From: Streptomyces sp. L2
GTDB lineage: Bacteria > Actinomycetota > Actinomycetes > Streptomycetales > Streptomycetaceae
DNA length: 64,000 nucleotides
Direction of reading: 5' to 3'
NCBI RefSeq assembly: GCF_004124325.1
Contig: NZ_QBDT01000002.1
Coordinates: 62,001-126,000, forward strand
The notes under the pieces are model-generated. The model saw nothing but the letters and a program-made list of their open reading frames with translations, was not told the origin of the DNA and did no database searches. Within the stretch, counting starts at the first letter, position 1. The number at the start of each line of letters is the position of its first letter. Of the stretch, positions 1 through 9,460 are shown one piece after another. A program made the position numbers and the translations under genes.

Positions 1-2
1 AC

Positions 3-896
3 TTCGGAAGGACGTACGACCGTCCGGCCGATCCGTTACCGACGCTGTCCGGAATGACCGTGCTCCAAGGGCTGGCTGCCCGCGCCGGCAAGCGGCAGTG
101 GCGCGTCGCCTACCACCCCTACCCTCCGTACCTGCTCCGTCCCGGCTTCTCCGCCGACGACTACCCGATGGTCACCTACGGGAACATCGGCGTCCTGCTC
201 GGCTGGCTGCGACAGCAGTTTCCGCGAACTCCCTCCGCCTGGGAGGTCGAGCTCACCGAGAGCGGCATCAACTCCCTGGGACCGCAGTCCAACGAGACCG
301 CCCAGGCCCGACAGCTGTGCAATTCGTTCCGCAACATCCTCGGCACGCCTGGTATCACCGCCTACGTGTACTACAGAGGAGTCGACGTGCCGTCCGAGGC
401 GCGCACCGGTTTCGGCCCAGGCCTGCACCGCGTCAACGGGACCCCCAAGCCGGCCTGGAGCACCTGGGTGAACGCCAACCGGAACGACATCTCCCCTGCC
501 AAGCTGTCCTGCGGGTTCGAGCAACTCCCCTATACCGTGCTGCGCCGGGGCTTCCGTCCAGGCCGCGGGCACGTCGCCTCCTCACGTCTCCTGCCACCCG
601 GGTTCAGGCCGGAACAAGCCTGGCAGCTGTTCCGCGATCAACGCCCGGGGACCGCGTTGCTCTATGAGTGCAAAGTCGGCCGCCACTCGATGCTGAGCCG
701 GAACCCGTCGTGCGAGGGACAGTTCCCGCTGGGCCCCGTCGGCTATATCCACACAGCCAAGGTGCCCGGAACCGTCCCTCTCTATCGCTGCTACAACCCG
801 GCGAACGGTGACCATCTCGTCACCAGCGCCCCCAACTGCGAAGGCTACCCACGCAGAGAGTCCCGCCTTGGGTACGCGCTTCCTGCCCCACGCTGA
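3..896 (+). CDS. Secreted glycosidase-like protein (DUF5722-type), 5'-truncated by window edge
   Basis: The frame is open from the left edge, so only the C-terminal part (about 298 codons) is seen; the first internal Met (base 54) is not the real start. The visible part begins with a TIM-barrel-like stretch ([34 protein letters not shown]) that I read as the end of a DUF5722-type glycoside-hydrolase-like domain. It ends with two short repeats (LYECK...NPSCEG and [26 protein letters not shown]), typical of the DUF5648/tachylectin-like carbohydrate-binding repeat. A TTA leucine codon lies at 36-38. The N-terminus, any signal peptide and the catalytic residues are outside the window. The family assignment is from memory of the motif pattern and is moderately sure. 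Confidence 0.6.
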   Translation, partial: FGRTYDRPADPLPTLSGMTVLQGLAARAGKRQWRVAYHPYPPYLLRPGFSADDYPMVTYGNIGVLLGWLRQQFPRTPSAWEVELTESGINSLGPQSNETAQARQLCNSFRNILGTPGITAYVYYRGVDVPSEARTGFGPGLHRVNGTPKPAWSTWVNANRNDISPAKLSCGFEQLPYTVLRRGFRPGRGHVASSRLLPPGFRPEQAWQLFRDQRPGTALLYECKVGRHSMLSRNPSCEGQFPLGPVGYIHTAKVPGTVPLYRCYNPANGDHLVTSAPNCEGYPRRESRLGYALPAPR

Positions 897-1140
897 CAGC
901 CGGAGCGCGGCGGCCCAGGAACCGTCTGCGAGCAGCCGGAATTGGTTCCAAGAACACCGATGCAGACCGATCCCTGCGGAAGTCCTCGGCACCACACCGC
1001 TCGGCCCCAGCGCTCGGCCTGTTGTGGTGAAGCTCTGCTCTCGGACGAAGCCCACCTCTTCTTTCCGTCTGTCGTTGTCCGTTGAGAGTCGCTTCGGTCG
1101 CTGCTCAGCGATGCGCGACAAGTCAATCTCCATGGATGCA

Positions 1141-1177
1141 GAACGGGCGGTCCGCCACCGCAGCAGACCGCCCGTTC
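1141..1177 (-). terminator. Hairpin downstream of the chaplin gene
   Basis: A perfect 12-bp inverted repeat (GAACGGGCGGTC at 1141-1152 and its complement at 1166-1177) with a 13-base loop lies just past the stop of the minus-strand chaplin gene. It fits a Streptomyces-type terminator without a long T run. Confidence 0.7.
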
Positions 1178-1191
1178 GAGAGTGGAGCGCC

Positions 1192-1431
1192 TCACTCGTT
1201 GACGCAGAAATTCCCGAAAGCAGGATTGAGCAGCCCGACAACACTGATGGTGTTTCCGCATACGTTCGCGTCTACGTCCACCGGGACTTGGATGACATTT
1301 CCGGACAGGATCCCCGGTGAATGCCAGGCCGACGCCCAACCGTGTCCAGCATGGGCGGATGCGACTCCGCCAGCAGTGAGGATGCTCCCGGCGAGCATGA
1401 CCAAAACAACCGCCGTCTTCAACTTGTTCAC
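1192..1431 (-). CDS. Short chaplin (surface amyloid of aerial hyphae)
   Basis: This encodes about 79 residues: a signal peptide (NKLKTAVVLVMLAGSILTAGGVASAHA) and one chaplin domain. The domain shows the family pattern SPGxLSGNxIQVPVxVxxNVCGNTxxVxGLLNPAFGNxCxN, with two Cys that normally form a disulphide. Chaplins are secreted, assemble as amyloid-like fibrils on the hyphal surface and lower surface tension for aerial growth. With one domain and no sorting signal it belongs to the short ChpD-H class, although I cannot assign the member. I chose the GTG start at 1431 because AGGGGAG sits about 6 bases upstream; an ATG 15 bases further upstream would include this Shine-Dalgarno within the coding region. 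It stands alone, followed by a strong hairpin. Confidence 0.9.
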   Translation of the reverse strand: MNKLKTAVVLVMLAGSILTAGGVASAHAGHGWASAWHSPGILSGNVIQVPVDVDANVCGNTISVVGLLNPAFGNFCVNE

Positions 1432-2574
1432 GCGAACTCCCCTCATACGCCGCCGCAGCGGACGGCCACGGCGCTGCGGGGATAACTGCCTCGCCGCCTC
1501 ACCACAATGCCGCTACCGGCTGAGGACCACCCATTCGTGTGGAGAAATCGCCATTCACGACCCTTGGCACGAAAACCAGTTGGCGACTCCTGGGGACGGC
1601 GACGCGGCACCCGTCCATAACGGGCGGACAGCAGCGCTGAGTTCCAGTCCGCGTACCCCCGCAACCGTCCTCCGCCACGACAGACTCGTCAGTGACACAG
1701 GGGGCGATGTCACTCTTCAGGGCGATCTTCTTGAGCGCATGGCCCGGTCTGGGACGCGTACTGACGGCTGATCGATTTGCCCGCGCCTGGAGGCGGCTCT
1801 GGCAGGTGGGCACGTCGTGGCTGTCACCCGTGTTGAAAATCCCGCTGGAAATCAAGCCGGGAACCGCGAGTCCGTGCACCGCGATCCCGTCGTTCCGCTG
1901 CCCGTGCAGATGAAAGCGAATTTTCTTCAAGTGGCCCCGGTGATGGCCCCAGGACCGGTCACATGGCGCTCGACAGCGGCATGCTCACTAGGAGAAGATT
2001 CCTTCATCGCCCTCGGCAGGTTGGCCTTCTTACGCATGGAACCCCTGACTCGCCGAGGGCGATTTCCTATTCTCCCGGCTTCAGTTGCCTGCGGAATGCG
2101 AAGTCCGGCTCCGACGAGCGTGACCGGTCGTTCGCCAACTACGGGGGTAAGGGACGAAGCCGCGAAGGGGAAGAACGGCCCGGCCGCAGTGGGCCGGGCC
2201 GTCCAGGCGGTCTCGTCAGTCGCGGAGAACGACCTGTTCCGCCTTCCGCGCCGGTCTCATTCATGCACACAGCCGGCAGCGGCCGTTCAGGGTGAAGGGG
2301 CGTCCGTAACGCGGCGCCACACCTATGTAGAGGCGCTACGCCGGCGAACATGACGCGGGAGATCTCTGCGACCTGTCGGATGCCGTGGGCGGGGATGGGA
2401 TCGTCCTCGGTATCCGTGCCCGCCCACGAGTACGTCGGCCGAGAGGGGGTGCCGTTGACACACACCGGGGCATCAGGGACTTCGCGTTCTCCAAGGACCG
2501 GCCGAGTCACCACACTCACATGTTGCATGCGGCTTACGCATGGTTCGTGAGCCATTCGTGCTAGGTTCTGCTGT
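1432..2574. other. Gene-poor stretch
   Basis: No reading frame here has convincing protein-like composition, start site and ribosome binding site. The minus strand near 2230-2550 has a coding-like tract that could end as KAEQVVLRD-stop in a shifted frame, directly before the hairpin at 2175-2202. It may be a decayed minus-strand gene, but I do not recognise it. Confidence 0.4.
2175..2202. terminator. GC-rich hairpin
   Basis: An 11-bp perfect inverted repeat (ACGGCCCGGCC and its complement) with a 6-base loop. It looks like a terminator, but no intact gene ends beside it. It may have served the decayed minus-strand frame at about 2230-2550. Confidence 0.5.
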
Positions 2575-2883
2575 ATGCCCATGAATTTGGAGGAGCGAGT
2601 CCGGTCAGCAGTGGCGGCGCTGCTGCACGCGACCGGCGAGTCGCAAACCGCGCTCGCCGCTACTTTGGGCGTCAGCCAGACCCAGGTCAGCCGACGGCAG
2701 TCCGGAACGGCCACCTGGAGCCTGGCCGATTGCGAAGAGGTCGCGGCGCACTACGGCATCGATGTCCTCGACCTGCTGGCCGGCCCCACTCGCGCAACGG
2801 AGGCGCTGCCCCCCGCACGCCGACGCGCTCCCGCCCGCCAGCCCGGCTCACGACCGGCGACCGCCGATGGAGGCAGGCGATGA
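2575..2883 (+). CDS. Small HTH protein upstream of tap
   Basis: This is a 102-residue protein with a Cro/XRE-like helix-turn-helix at about residues 10-55 (SQTALAATLGVSQTQVSRRQ, then a second helix pair around WSLADCEEVAAHYGI). An Arg/Pro-rich tail follows. Its stop overlaps the start of tap in an ATGA (2880-2883), so the two are very likely translationally coupled. It is probably a DNA-binding partner or autoregulator of the telomere genes, but that role is inferred only from position. A second Met two codons in is an alternative start. Confidence 0.75.
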   Translation: MPMNLEERVRSAVAALLHATGESQTALAATLGVSQTQVSRRQSGTATWSLADCEEVAAHYGIDVLDLLAGPTRATEALPPARRRAPARQPGSRPATADGGRR

Positions 2884-4442
2884 CGGACTTCGAGGCGATC
2901 GACGGACTGCTCGCCCGGGCCAAGAAGGAAGTCCCGCTGCCGCCCGTCGACGAGCGGCGCCGCCTGCGCGAGGAAGTGAACATCTCACGCGCGCAGCTCG
3001 CGCGGGCCCTGGGTGTCAGCCCGTCCACGGTGGGCGGGTGGGAGTCCGGACGTGATCCGAGTGGCGAAGTACGGGAGAAGTACGCCTACTTCCTCGACGG
3101 AGCGAGGGCCAAGCTGGCGGCCCAGACAGCCGACACCACTCTGGCCGCTGCCACGGTGCCATCCGTTTCCGCAGACGCTGACGCTGACGAACAACACATC
3201 AAAAGGCAGGATCACAACGAGGACGTAGACGTACTCGCCACGCCCCAGCCCTGCGTCCTGTGCGGGCAGCCCGCCCCCTACCAGGTAGCCGGCTTTCCCC
3301 AGCATCTGGACCCCACCGAATGCGGCCGCAGCGCACATTCGCATGCGGCACGCCCCGCGGACGAGCCCCAGCGCGCACCGACGCAGACACCACCGTCCAA
3401 GGAACGCCGGCGCCTTGCGCCCGCCGCCCGGCAGGGGCAGCCGGGGGATGAAGGCTCAGGAGTCAAGGTCGTTCCCGTCGGGCGCCGTCTGAAGACCGCC
3501 GACAGCCCGAACCCGATCCACACCGCCGTCGAGGCGGCGCTCGCCGAGCACTCCGGTGATGTGGAGGCGGCGACCGAGGCTCTCATCAAGCGGGCGATCC
3601 CGGACGCCATGGCGCTGCTGGACCACACCCGAAAAGGCGGCCGCTACGACGTGATCGCCCATCCCTGGCTGCCCGACGTTCTGCACAAGCAGTCTTCCCG
3701 CGGTGCCGATCAGATCTGGGAGGCCCGCCCCAAGTGGACCAGGCCCGAGCTTCCCACGGGCGAGCATCAGGTCACGGCGCTCGACATCAACGGCGCCTAC
3801 CTGTCCGCGCTGAAAACCCACCTCCCCCTCGGCCAGCTGGAGCACTCCACCGGCGACCAGCACGACCGCCGCCGCGCCGGCGTCCACCTGATCACTCCGC
3901 CCGACTGGGAACACGACGCCTACCTCCCCAATCCGATCGGCAGCCGGGACGAGCCTGGCCCGCTGTGGGTCACCGAGCCCACCCTGCGCCTGCTGCTGCG
4001 CGTCTCGGGCCCGAAATACGGCCTGTGCGATCCCCCGCGTATCCACGAGTCCTGGACGTCGGGCGCCACCGAGGGTCTGCTGGAGAAGTTCCGCGTCGCC
4101 CTCAAAGACGCCCGGGACCGGGCGATCACCGACGACGACGAGGTGACGCTGGCGTACGTCAAGGCGATGTACTCCAAGTTCGTCTCCACCCTGGGTGAGT
4201 CGAACTACAACCGCGAGCTGTACCGCACCGACTGGATGCACCTCATCCGCAGCCAGGCATTCGCCAACCTGTGGTGGAAGGCCCACCGCGCATACGACGA
4301 AGGCCTCCTGGTCGTCCGGGCCATGGGCACCGATGAACTCCACCTCATCGGTGACTGGCGCATGGTGTTCCAGGAAGGCCGCGGCGTCGCCGAAGTCAAG
4401 ATCAAGGACGCGTACTCCGTCGGCGCGCCCAGCGCCGACTAG
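2880..4442 (+). CDS. tap: Telomere-associated protein Tap-like
   Basis: Encodes 520 residues. It starts at the ATG in the ATGA overlap with the preceding HTH gene, because that start places an XRE-type helix-turn-helix at the extreme N-terminus (about residues 20-65: RRRLREEVNISRAQLARALG, VSPSTVGGWESGRDPSG), as in Streptomyces Tap. The middle (100-200) is variable and includes a Cys-x-x-Cys stretch (CVLCGQPAP). The C-terminal 260 residues are well conserved in the family (DVIAHPWLPDVLHKQS, ALDINGAYLSALKTHLP, GESNYNRELYRTDWMH, VRAMGTDELH). Tap binds telomeric single-stranded overhangs and recruits the terminal protein for end patching of linear replicons. At 520 residues it is shorter than the chromosomal Tap I remember (about 700 or more). 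A terminal-protein-like gene follows 62 bases downstream. Confidence 0.75.
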   Translation: MTDFEAIDGLLARAKKEVPLPPVDERRRLREEVNISRAQLARALGVSPSTVGGWESGRDPSGEVREKYAYFLDGARAKLAAQTADTTLAAATVPSVSADADADEQHIKRQDHNEDVDVLATPQPCVLCGQPAPYQVAGFPQHLDPTECGRSAHSHAARPADEPQRAPTQTPPSKERRRLAPAARQGQPGDEGSGVKVVPVGRRLKTADSPNPIHTAVEAALAEHSGDVEAATEALIKRAIPDAMALLDHTRKGGRYDVIAHPWLPDVLHKQSSRGADQIWEARPKWTRPELPTGEHQVTALDINGAYLSALKTHLPLGQLEHSTGDQHDRRRAGVHLITPPDWEHDAYLPNPIGSRDEPGPLWVTEPTLRLLLRVSGPKYGLCDPPRIHESWTSGATEGLLEKFRVALKDARDRAITDDDEVTLAYVKAMYSKFVSTLGESNYNRELYRTDWMHLIRSQAFANLWWKAHRAYDEGLLVVRAMGTDELHLIGDWRMVFQEGRGVAEVKIKDAYSVGAPSAD

Positions 4443-4504
4443 ACCACCGCTGAGTCCAGTATTCTCGAAGCTCCGTCGCGTGCGGGCAACTTGGGGAGAG
4501 TTCG

Positions 4505-5080
4505 GTGCCGGAGAGAAATATCGAATTCGGTAGATATGGTGCGCGCGGCATCAAGGGCTATGAGGCTGTGGCCCGCCAGCTCGACACTCTGGCGAATTTC
4601 ATCGCCACGCCCATCACCCAGCGACGGGGCCTGCTCGCGCGACTGCACTACCTCACCCGCACCAGTCACGCTCGCGACGCTGCCCGTGAGGCCGGTCTGA
4701 CTGTCACCGACCGCACCTTCAAAGCCTGGCTGGACGGCAAGCGCACCCCCTCAAGGAAGAACCTCGAACGGATCGAGAGCGCCTATCGCACGGTGCGCCG
4801 CCACAACGTCGCCCGCTACCTCCTGGCCCGCCTCAACCGCGAAGGCCGCGGTACCCGTGTGGAATTCCACCCCTTGAACCAGTCCCAGGTGCCCGGCCCC
4901 CGCCAGCGCGTCCTGTCCTTCCGCGCACTCAACGTCCGTCACTGGGACCGCATCATCGAGGCATGGGCGGCAGGCGATGACCAGGCACTGGACGATGCCT
5001 GGATCAACGACGCCGTGGTAGACCTCGGCTCCGAGTGGGGCCAGTACGAGTACGTCACCAACATCGGCTTCGCTGCCTGA
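4505..5080 (+). CDS. Terminal-protein-like (Tpg-type) HTH protein
   Basis: Encodes 191 residues from a GTG start preceded by GGGGAGAG. It has a predicted helix-turn-helix at about residues 55-100 (AREAGLTVTDRTFKAWLDGK then RTPSRKNLERIESAYRTVRR) and a mixed alpha/beta C-terminal half ending VVDLGSEWGQYEYVTNIGF. Position directly after tap in the same orientation, size, an N-terminal HTH and a beta-rich C-terminus all match Tpg terminal proteins, which prime end patching and attach covalently to the 5' ends. The sequence does not closely resemble the common chromosomal Tpg I remember, so it may be a divergent terminal protein or a related plasmid regulator. No known priming residue can be assigned. 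Confidence 0.55.
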   Translation: MPERNIEFGRYGARGIKGYEAVARQLDTLANFIATPITQRRGLLARLHYLTRTSHARDAAREAGLTVTDRTFKAWLDGKRTPSRKNLERIESAYRTVRRHNVARYLLARLNREGRGTRVEFHPLNQSQVPGPRQRVLSFRALNVRHWDRIIEAWAAGDDQALDDAWINDAVVDLGSEWGQYEYVTNIGFAA

Positions 5081-5172
5081 CCGGGAACCGGCCTGCACCA
5101 GCTCCCGGAAAAGGTCTCGCAGGGCACACGAGCAACGCCAAAACGCCTTAACTCGCTTATCTCACGCGTAGC

Positions 5173-5201
5173 TTGACAAGGCTAATTTCGAAGAAAAGGA
5201 T
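5173..5201 (+). promoter_or_regulatory. Candidate vegetative promoter
   Basis: TTGACA at 5173-5178, a 17-base spacer, then AAGGAT at 5196-5201, in locally AT-rich DNA. This fits an HrdB-type promoter reading right, towards the small frame at 5431. It is based on pattern only. Confidence 0.35.
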
Positions 5202-5430
5202 GAGTATAGACAAGGATGGATGCCGTGGACACCCATCACAGTTCATGTCGTTTCGGCTGCGTCACGTAGAGCAGCGGCACACACAGTCGCGCTGATCACC
5301 TGCCCGGTGTTCGAACGGGCCGCATGCACGCATGCCGAACTTGCGGCTGTGGCATGACGGGGGACGGCAGCCTGAGAACCTCTGTGCCATGGCCGCACAG
5401 GAAATGACCGGGGCAGGAGCAGCGTGCGCG

Positions 5431-5601
5431 ATGATCACCGTATGGACCACTGAAATCAAGGCCGAGCAACGCCAATACGCCCTGCGTATGGTTCAGAAGT
5501 GTCTTCAGACGCTTCAGGAACAGGACGACATGGATCGCCGATTGCTCCAGGATGCCGCCAACTGGGCCATGATCGCGGAGGCGCTCAGGCGGCGTAGCTG
5601 A
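5431..5601 (+). CDS. Hypothetical small helical protein
   Basis: A 56-residue frame (MITVWTTEIKAEQRQYALRM onwards) rich in Gln, Glu, Arg and Leu and predicted to be helical. It lies downstream of a candidate promoter at 5173-5201. An upstream in-frame Met at 5332 exists, but the added residues look non-coding. No family is recognised, and it could be spurious. Confidence 0.35.
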   Translation: MITVWTTEIKAEQRQYALRMVQKCLQTLQEQDDMDRRLLQDAANWAMIAEALRRRS

Positions 5602-6254
5602 AGACGGATTCGAGAGGGTACTTCTCTGAGACGTCGCGCATGGTGGGCGTGTCAGAGACGCACCTGCCCTGCACGTGCCGGGCGGTGACGGGCCGTAGGG
5701 AGCAAGCTTTCAGCGACCACGGGCTGACACCGCCCTACTGGCGCTTGAAGCCGACACTCGCCTGGGGCGCGCAGACCGCCCGGCCCGCCGTGCCCTATAC
5801 CCCCGTCACTCCCTTATCCGAGCGATGATCCAAGCAACGGCTACGATCATTATGGCTACAAAGACCAAGTTCCCTAAATTGCCGAAACCTATCCCCATCG
5901 GTGTCACCTCCTCCGAGGAGCAAGCTCACCTCACTGAATCTTTGGGCCAAGCCAATCATCGCTGTGGCCAGCGGACCAGCGGAACGGCCCCTGAACAGTG
6001 CGCCGGTGAACCGCGCTCAAACCGGAGTGAGAGGCAGAGCATCGGAGGTGGCCCGGTCTCCACGAGCGGCAACGCCCGAAGCAGCGCGGAGCTGCGCCCG
6101 ATGAGCGCAGACGCCCAGCTTCCATTAGTTTTCCGTCAGGGGAACACGCGGACGGTTCTGTAGGGCGATTTGCTCACGCGTCCCGTGCGGCGCCGAGCCC
6201 TCCCCGCGGTCTGTCGCCCGCCGGCAGGCCGGCCTTCCGACGAAGGGACACCTC
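5602..6254. other. Stretch without a supported gene
   Basis: Frames at 5640-5828 and 5825-6163 exist but lack good start regions or protein-like composition. I see no clear repeat or structured element. Confidence 0.4.
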
Positions 6255-6662
6255 ATGCCCAAGCTGGTACGCCTGGCCGCAGCCGCTTCCGTCGCCGCAC
6301 TCATGACAGGCGGCGTGCTCGTCAGCCCGGCTTCCGCCGCCCCAGCGCACGACTACTCCTGTTCCAACCAGGGTGGCGCGGCGGATCACACCGTCAACTG
6401 CTCCGGACTGATCACGATCGCCGACGTCCTCAGCGACAACAAAGTCAACATCTCCGTCAAAGACATCGATGTACTCAACGACGCCCAACTGGCCACTCTT
6501 GAGACCGCTCTGACCAAGGTGGCCGGCAACGACATCTTATTGCCCTCCACCATTCAACTCGCTGACCTGCAGCTCGCCGTGGTGAACACGTATGTCAACG
6601 ACTTCAAGATCAAGCTGTCCCCTGCCAACGTGATGGTCTGCATCGGCCGTATCTGCCTCTGA
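6255..6662 (+). CDS. Small secreted protein of unknown function
   Basis: Encodes 135 residues, with a GAAGGGA ribosome binding site before the ATG. Residues 1-28 form a Sec signal peptide ending in PASA-AP. The mature part has four Cys (one pair near the start, CSNQ and NCSG; one at the C-terminus, MVCIGRICL) and a repeated hydrophobic pattern (ADVLSDNKVNISVKDIDVLN, LQLAVVNTYVNDFKIK), suggesting a small disulphide-bonded extracellular beta protein. It resembles small surface proteins of Streptomyces in style but is neither a chaplin nor a recognisable rodlin. It contains a TTA codon at residue 95 (6537-6539), so translation may depend on bldA. A strong hairpin follows at 6877-6918. Confidence 0.75.
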   Translation: MPKLVRLAAAASVAALMTGGVLVSPASAAPAHDYSCSNQGGAADHTVNCSGLITIADVLSDNKVNISVKDIDVLNDAQLATLETALTKVAGNDILLPSTIQLADLQLAVVNTYVNDFKIKLSPANVMVCIGRICL

Positions 6663-6876
6663 TCTGCCCGCCAGAGCACATGGAGGCCTTGGCCCGCGAC
6701 CCTCCGCACTGGGCTGCGGGCAAGGCCATGCTTGCGCGGCCTCGTGGTCCCTCGATGCCTCGAACGGACGGACGTGCCAGGGGAGGTCAGGAGTCCCGGG
6801 AAGCGGGCGTCGGGATCCGCGCGACACCGAGCCGGCGAACGAGCCTTCCAGGCCGTTCGTGCCGTATCCCCATGCC

Positions 6877-6918
6877 GTTGGGCCCGTCGCCCACGGGGGG
6901 AGAGGCGACGGGCCCAAC
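6877..6918 (+). terminator. Strong hairpin downstream of the secreted-protein gene
   Basis: A perfect 15-bp inverted repeat (GTTGGGCCCGTCGCC at 6877-6891 and its complement at 6904-6918) with a 12-base loop. It is about 215 bases after the stop of the 6255 gene. The rest of 6663-7201 has no supported gene. Confidence 0.65.
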
Positions 6919-7201
6919 AACTCCGGCGGCACTGGTGGACACCCACCGCCAAGGGGTCAGGTTCAGAGACAGCGATCCACCGGACGTCTTTGCCGCGATC
7001 CCTGAACCGCAACCCGCATATATAGAGGAGGAACCTTCTCCACTATGACGGGCCGGACGGCAACCCGTAGCTCGGCTTCAGCGGGCGGTCGCCACCGCAC
7101 GCCAGAGTGATCCACGTCACACCTGCGGAATCACGCATGCGGAATGAGCCGCTGTGGGGTCCAAAGGGGCGTAAGGGTTTCTCGTTGGAGGAGCAGAACG
7201 A

Positions 7202-7441
7202 ATGATCACGCTCAAGGCGCCGCAGCCGATGACCCCGATCGCCCAGACGGGCACCAGTTCCTGGTGCCCCGACTGCGACGGCCGTCTCAGCGAGCGCATC
7301 GCCGCGTTTCCCGCCGGCCATACGCGTGGCAACCTCTTGGCAGACCAGGCCGCCGCCGCTCACGGCAACGGCGCCCACGTCCACTTCGTGCCCCGGGGTG
7401 ACCTGTTCGCCGTCGTCGTGCCCGTGCCCCCCGCAGGGTGA
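7202..7441 (+). CDS. Hypothetical small protein with CxxC
   Basis: A 79-residue frame with a good ribosome binding site (TTGGAGGAG about 8 bases before the ATG). It has a CPDC motif near residue 22 and an alternating hydrophobic C-terminus (HVHFVPRGDLFAVVVPVPP). No signal peptide is present and I do not recognise a family. It converges on the gene ending at 7449. The ribosome binding site is the main support. Confidence 0.5.
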   Translation: MITLKAPQPMTPIAQTGTSSWCPDCDGRLSERIAAFPAGHTRGNLLADQAAAAHGNGAHVHFVPRGDLFAVVVPVPPAG

Positions 7442-7448
7442 CGGCCGC

Positions 7449-8681
7449 TCAATATACGAAGCCTTCTCCGGCCCAGTTGTGCCACTCCCCCCAGACCGTA
7501 TGCGTCTTCGAACGATTCAAGGCGGTATTCCTGGTCCGAAGGCCGCTCCGCCGATTGACGAGGATCTGGTAGGGCCAAAGATCCGTCCCTGTGGCAGATC
7601 TGCTCCCGAAGGGGAAGTCGAAGAAATAGCCGTGCCAGTGGTTCTCCCTGACAAGCAGCCTGTGCAAAGCTTCCAGAGTGTTGTGATTGAACTGCGGTTC
7701 GCCGTCGAGGGCAGACAAACTGAAGACGCCATCGCCGATATCGCCCCAAAATACCACATGGGTGTGCCTGGGAAATCCGCTCCTATGGGAACGGAAGTAG
7801 CGCTCAAGATCCGCCAGCCCCATATCGGTGCGCAGGAATTCAATCTGGCGTTCCACTGACGTCTCGGCTCGGTAGCCGACGTAATAATCCCACCGCTTGT
7901 TGAATCTTTCGAGTTGGCACACACCTCCCTCCTGGCTCTTCATGTGCTTGTACACGAGGGCGAAGTGTCTGGTCTCGGCCTCCAGGGCAGCCAGCCATGC
8001 GCGGCCGCCATTGTGAATGCCCTTGAAATATGGCCCCATCCCGGCCCCGGGCATCATCAGAGTATGCGCCTTGAGCCATCCGTTGGTGTTGATGTTGATC
8101 CGCGTGGCGACGTAGAGGGCACGTTCTCGTAATTCCCAGCAATTGTTGAGATTCGTTTCGATGACGCTGATCCCTCGGAGCCCCGCCAGCCCTTCTCGTC
8201 TGGCACGGTTGATCAGCTCACTCATGTCTGCGATGAATTCGTCCGCGCCTGCCTGATGAATATATCTACCACTTCTCTGGAACCACTGACGCTTCCACAA
8301 GTAGACGTTGATTCCTCTGCGGTTCAGCTCTCTCAGCAGTTTGATGACCTCATTGTCCCGTTGGCCCTTGGTCGTGCCATGTGGCAGATCTGCCATGTCA
8401 GCGACCCTGAGGACGACGGTTCGGAAACCGTTGTTGTAAAGCGCTCCGATGGCAGTTCTGTAGGGAAGGCCTTGTGTGTCGAACCTGACTCCGAAGGTAT
8501 CGAACGCGTCACCGGGCTGTGGCCGGCGCGGCTCTGTTCGCCATTTAACGCCTCTAATAGAGTCTGGATTTTGACCGGATAAAACGGCGGCCCTGGCCAG
8601 CTCAGGGGTGAGTGTGTCTCCCACGGCCGCCGCAGCCGCTGCCGAGATCCCTGCCTTCAGCACTTGCCGTCGCGTTCTCAT
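7449..8681 (-). CDS. TAT-exported secreted protein, glycosidase-like, function unknown
   Basis: Encodes 410 residues. The start at 8681 is chosen because it directly gives a twin-arginine signal (MRTRRQVLKAGISAAAAAAV) and has AGGAAGACAGGA upstream; a longer frame to 8729 would bury the signal. The mature protein looks like a beta/alpha barrel: repeated strand-helix units such as FGVRFDTQGLPYRTAIGAL, FRTVVLRVADMADLP, RGINVYLWKRQWF and HTHVVFWGDIGDG, with many Trp, Asp and Glu. This suggests a secreted carbohydrate-active or peptidoglycan-active enzyme. I cannot name the family or catalytic residues. The upstream pseudogene on the same strand ends within about 60 bases of its start. Confidence 0.7.
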   Translation of the reverse strand: MRTRRQVLKAGISAAAAAAVGDTLTPELARAAVLSGQNPDSIRGVKWRTEPRRPQPGDAFDTFGVRFDTQGLPYRTAIGALYNNGFRTVVLRVADMADLPHGTTKGQRDNEVIKLLRELNRRGINVYLWKRQWFQRSGRYIHQAGADEFIADMSELINRARREGLAGLRGISVIETNLNNCWELRERALYVATRININTNGWLKAHTLMMPGAGMGPYFKGIHNGGRAWLAALEAETRHFALVYKHMKSQEGGVCQLERFNKRWDYYVGYRAETSVERQIEFLRTDMGLADLERYFRSHRSGFPRHTHVVFWGDIGDGVFSLSALDGEPQFNHNTLEALHRLLVRENHWHGYFFDFPFGSRSATGTDLWPYQILVNRRSGLRTRNTALNRSKTHTVWGEWHNWAGEGFVY

Positions 8682-8734
8682 TCCTGTCTTCCTCGCACAA
8701 AGGAGTTTTCGACCGGCGAGGCTTCGCACACGAG

Positions 8735-9345
8735 CCCCTAGGGCCTGACGATTTCAGGCCGAGTGACCAGTGGCATGCCGTTCCTTCAGCTGCTCCAGAG
8801 ACCAGCGGCTGGTTGATGTAATCACTGCCATGGACGATCGCACTGCCGGTGGCGGCCAGGGCTTCCAGCCCCGATTCTCTGATGCGGCCCGGGAATTGAT
8901 ACGCCCACACCGAAGCGTTCGTGTATGGACTTTCCAGCGCCTGTGGGAGTGGTACGTCGAGCGAGATGGCATTGCCGCTGACCCGCAGGACAGTCCGTTC
9001 AAACCAGAACCGCCGATCGCGACGAGCGTGTGCGGCTTGCCCGTGCCGGACAGCACTGTCTTGGATCCCGATCCGTGCAGCACGACTCCCGACCGGTTCA
9101 GGCGCACCGTTCCCGCGAGCCGGTAGATCCCCGGCCGCAGCACCACCGCACCCCCGCCGTCCCGGGCCGCGCGTTCAACGGCCGCTTGGACGCGTGCGGT
9201 GTCGTCACCAGAGCCACCGGGATCCAGCGTGACACGGACGGGGAATCCGCCGGGGATGGCCCGGTCACCGGCGTGGCTCAGAGCCGCCGCCCCCAGAAGG
9301 GCATAGCCCCTGCAACATAAATCCCGTATGTGATGATTTCTCACC
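8735..9345 (-). pseudogene. Frameshifted, truncated pectate-lyase-superfamily protein
   Basis: On the minus strand a parallel beta-helix start is clear in one frame (FPVRVTLDPGGSGDDTARVQ, then GGGAVVLRPGIYRL and SGVVLHGSGSKTVLSGTG). This is the Pectate_lyase_3-type N-terminus with PG-Y-x-L and G-x-G-x-x-T-V-L motifs. At about 9010 the protein-like sequence switches frame (FERTVLRVSGNAISLDVP, then VWAYQFPGRIRESGLEALAA) and stops making sense near 8735, where the region before the next gene begins. The signal-peptide-like region lies near 9310-9345. So it has one frameshift and a missing C-terminal part. A sequencing error could explain the frameshift but not the truncation. Confidence 0.6.
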
Positions 9346-9460
9346 TTTTCAGTAGAGCATAGCGGCGAGTCGGGCGGCCAGATGTCACGACGCGGACCCG
9401 CGGACCATGCCTGAGGTGCGACCTCCCGCAGGATCAGCGCGGTCCACGTGGCGCCGCGGC

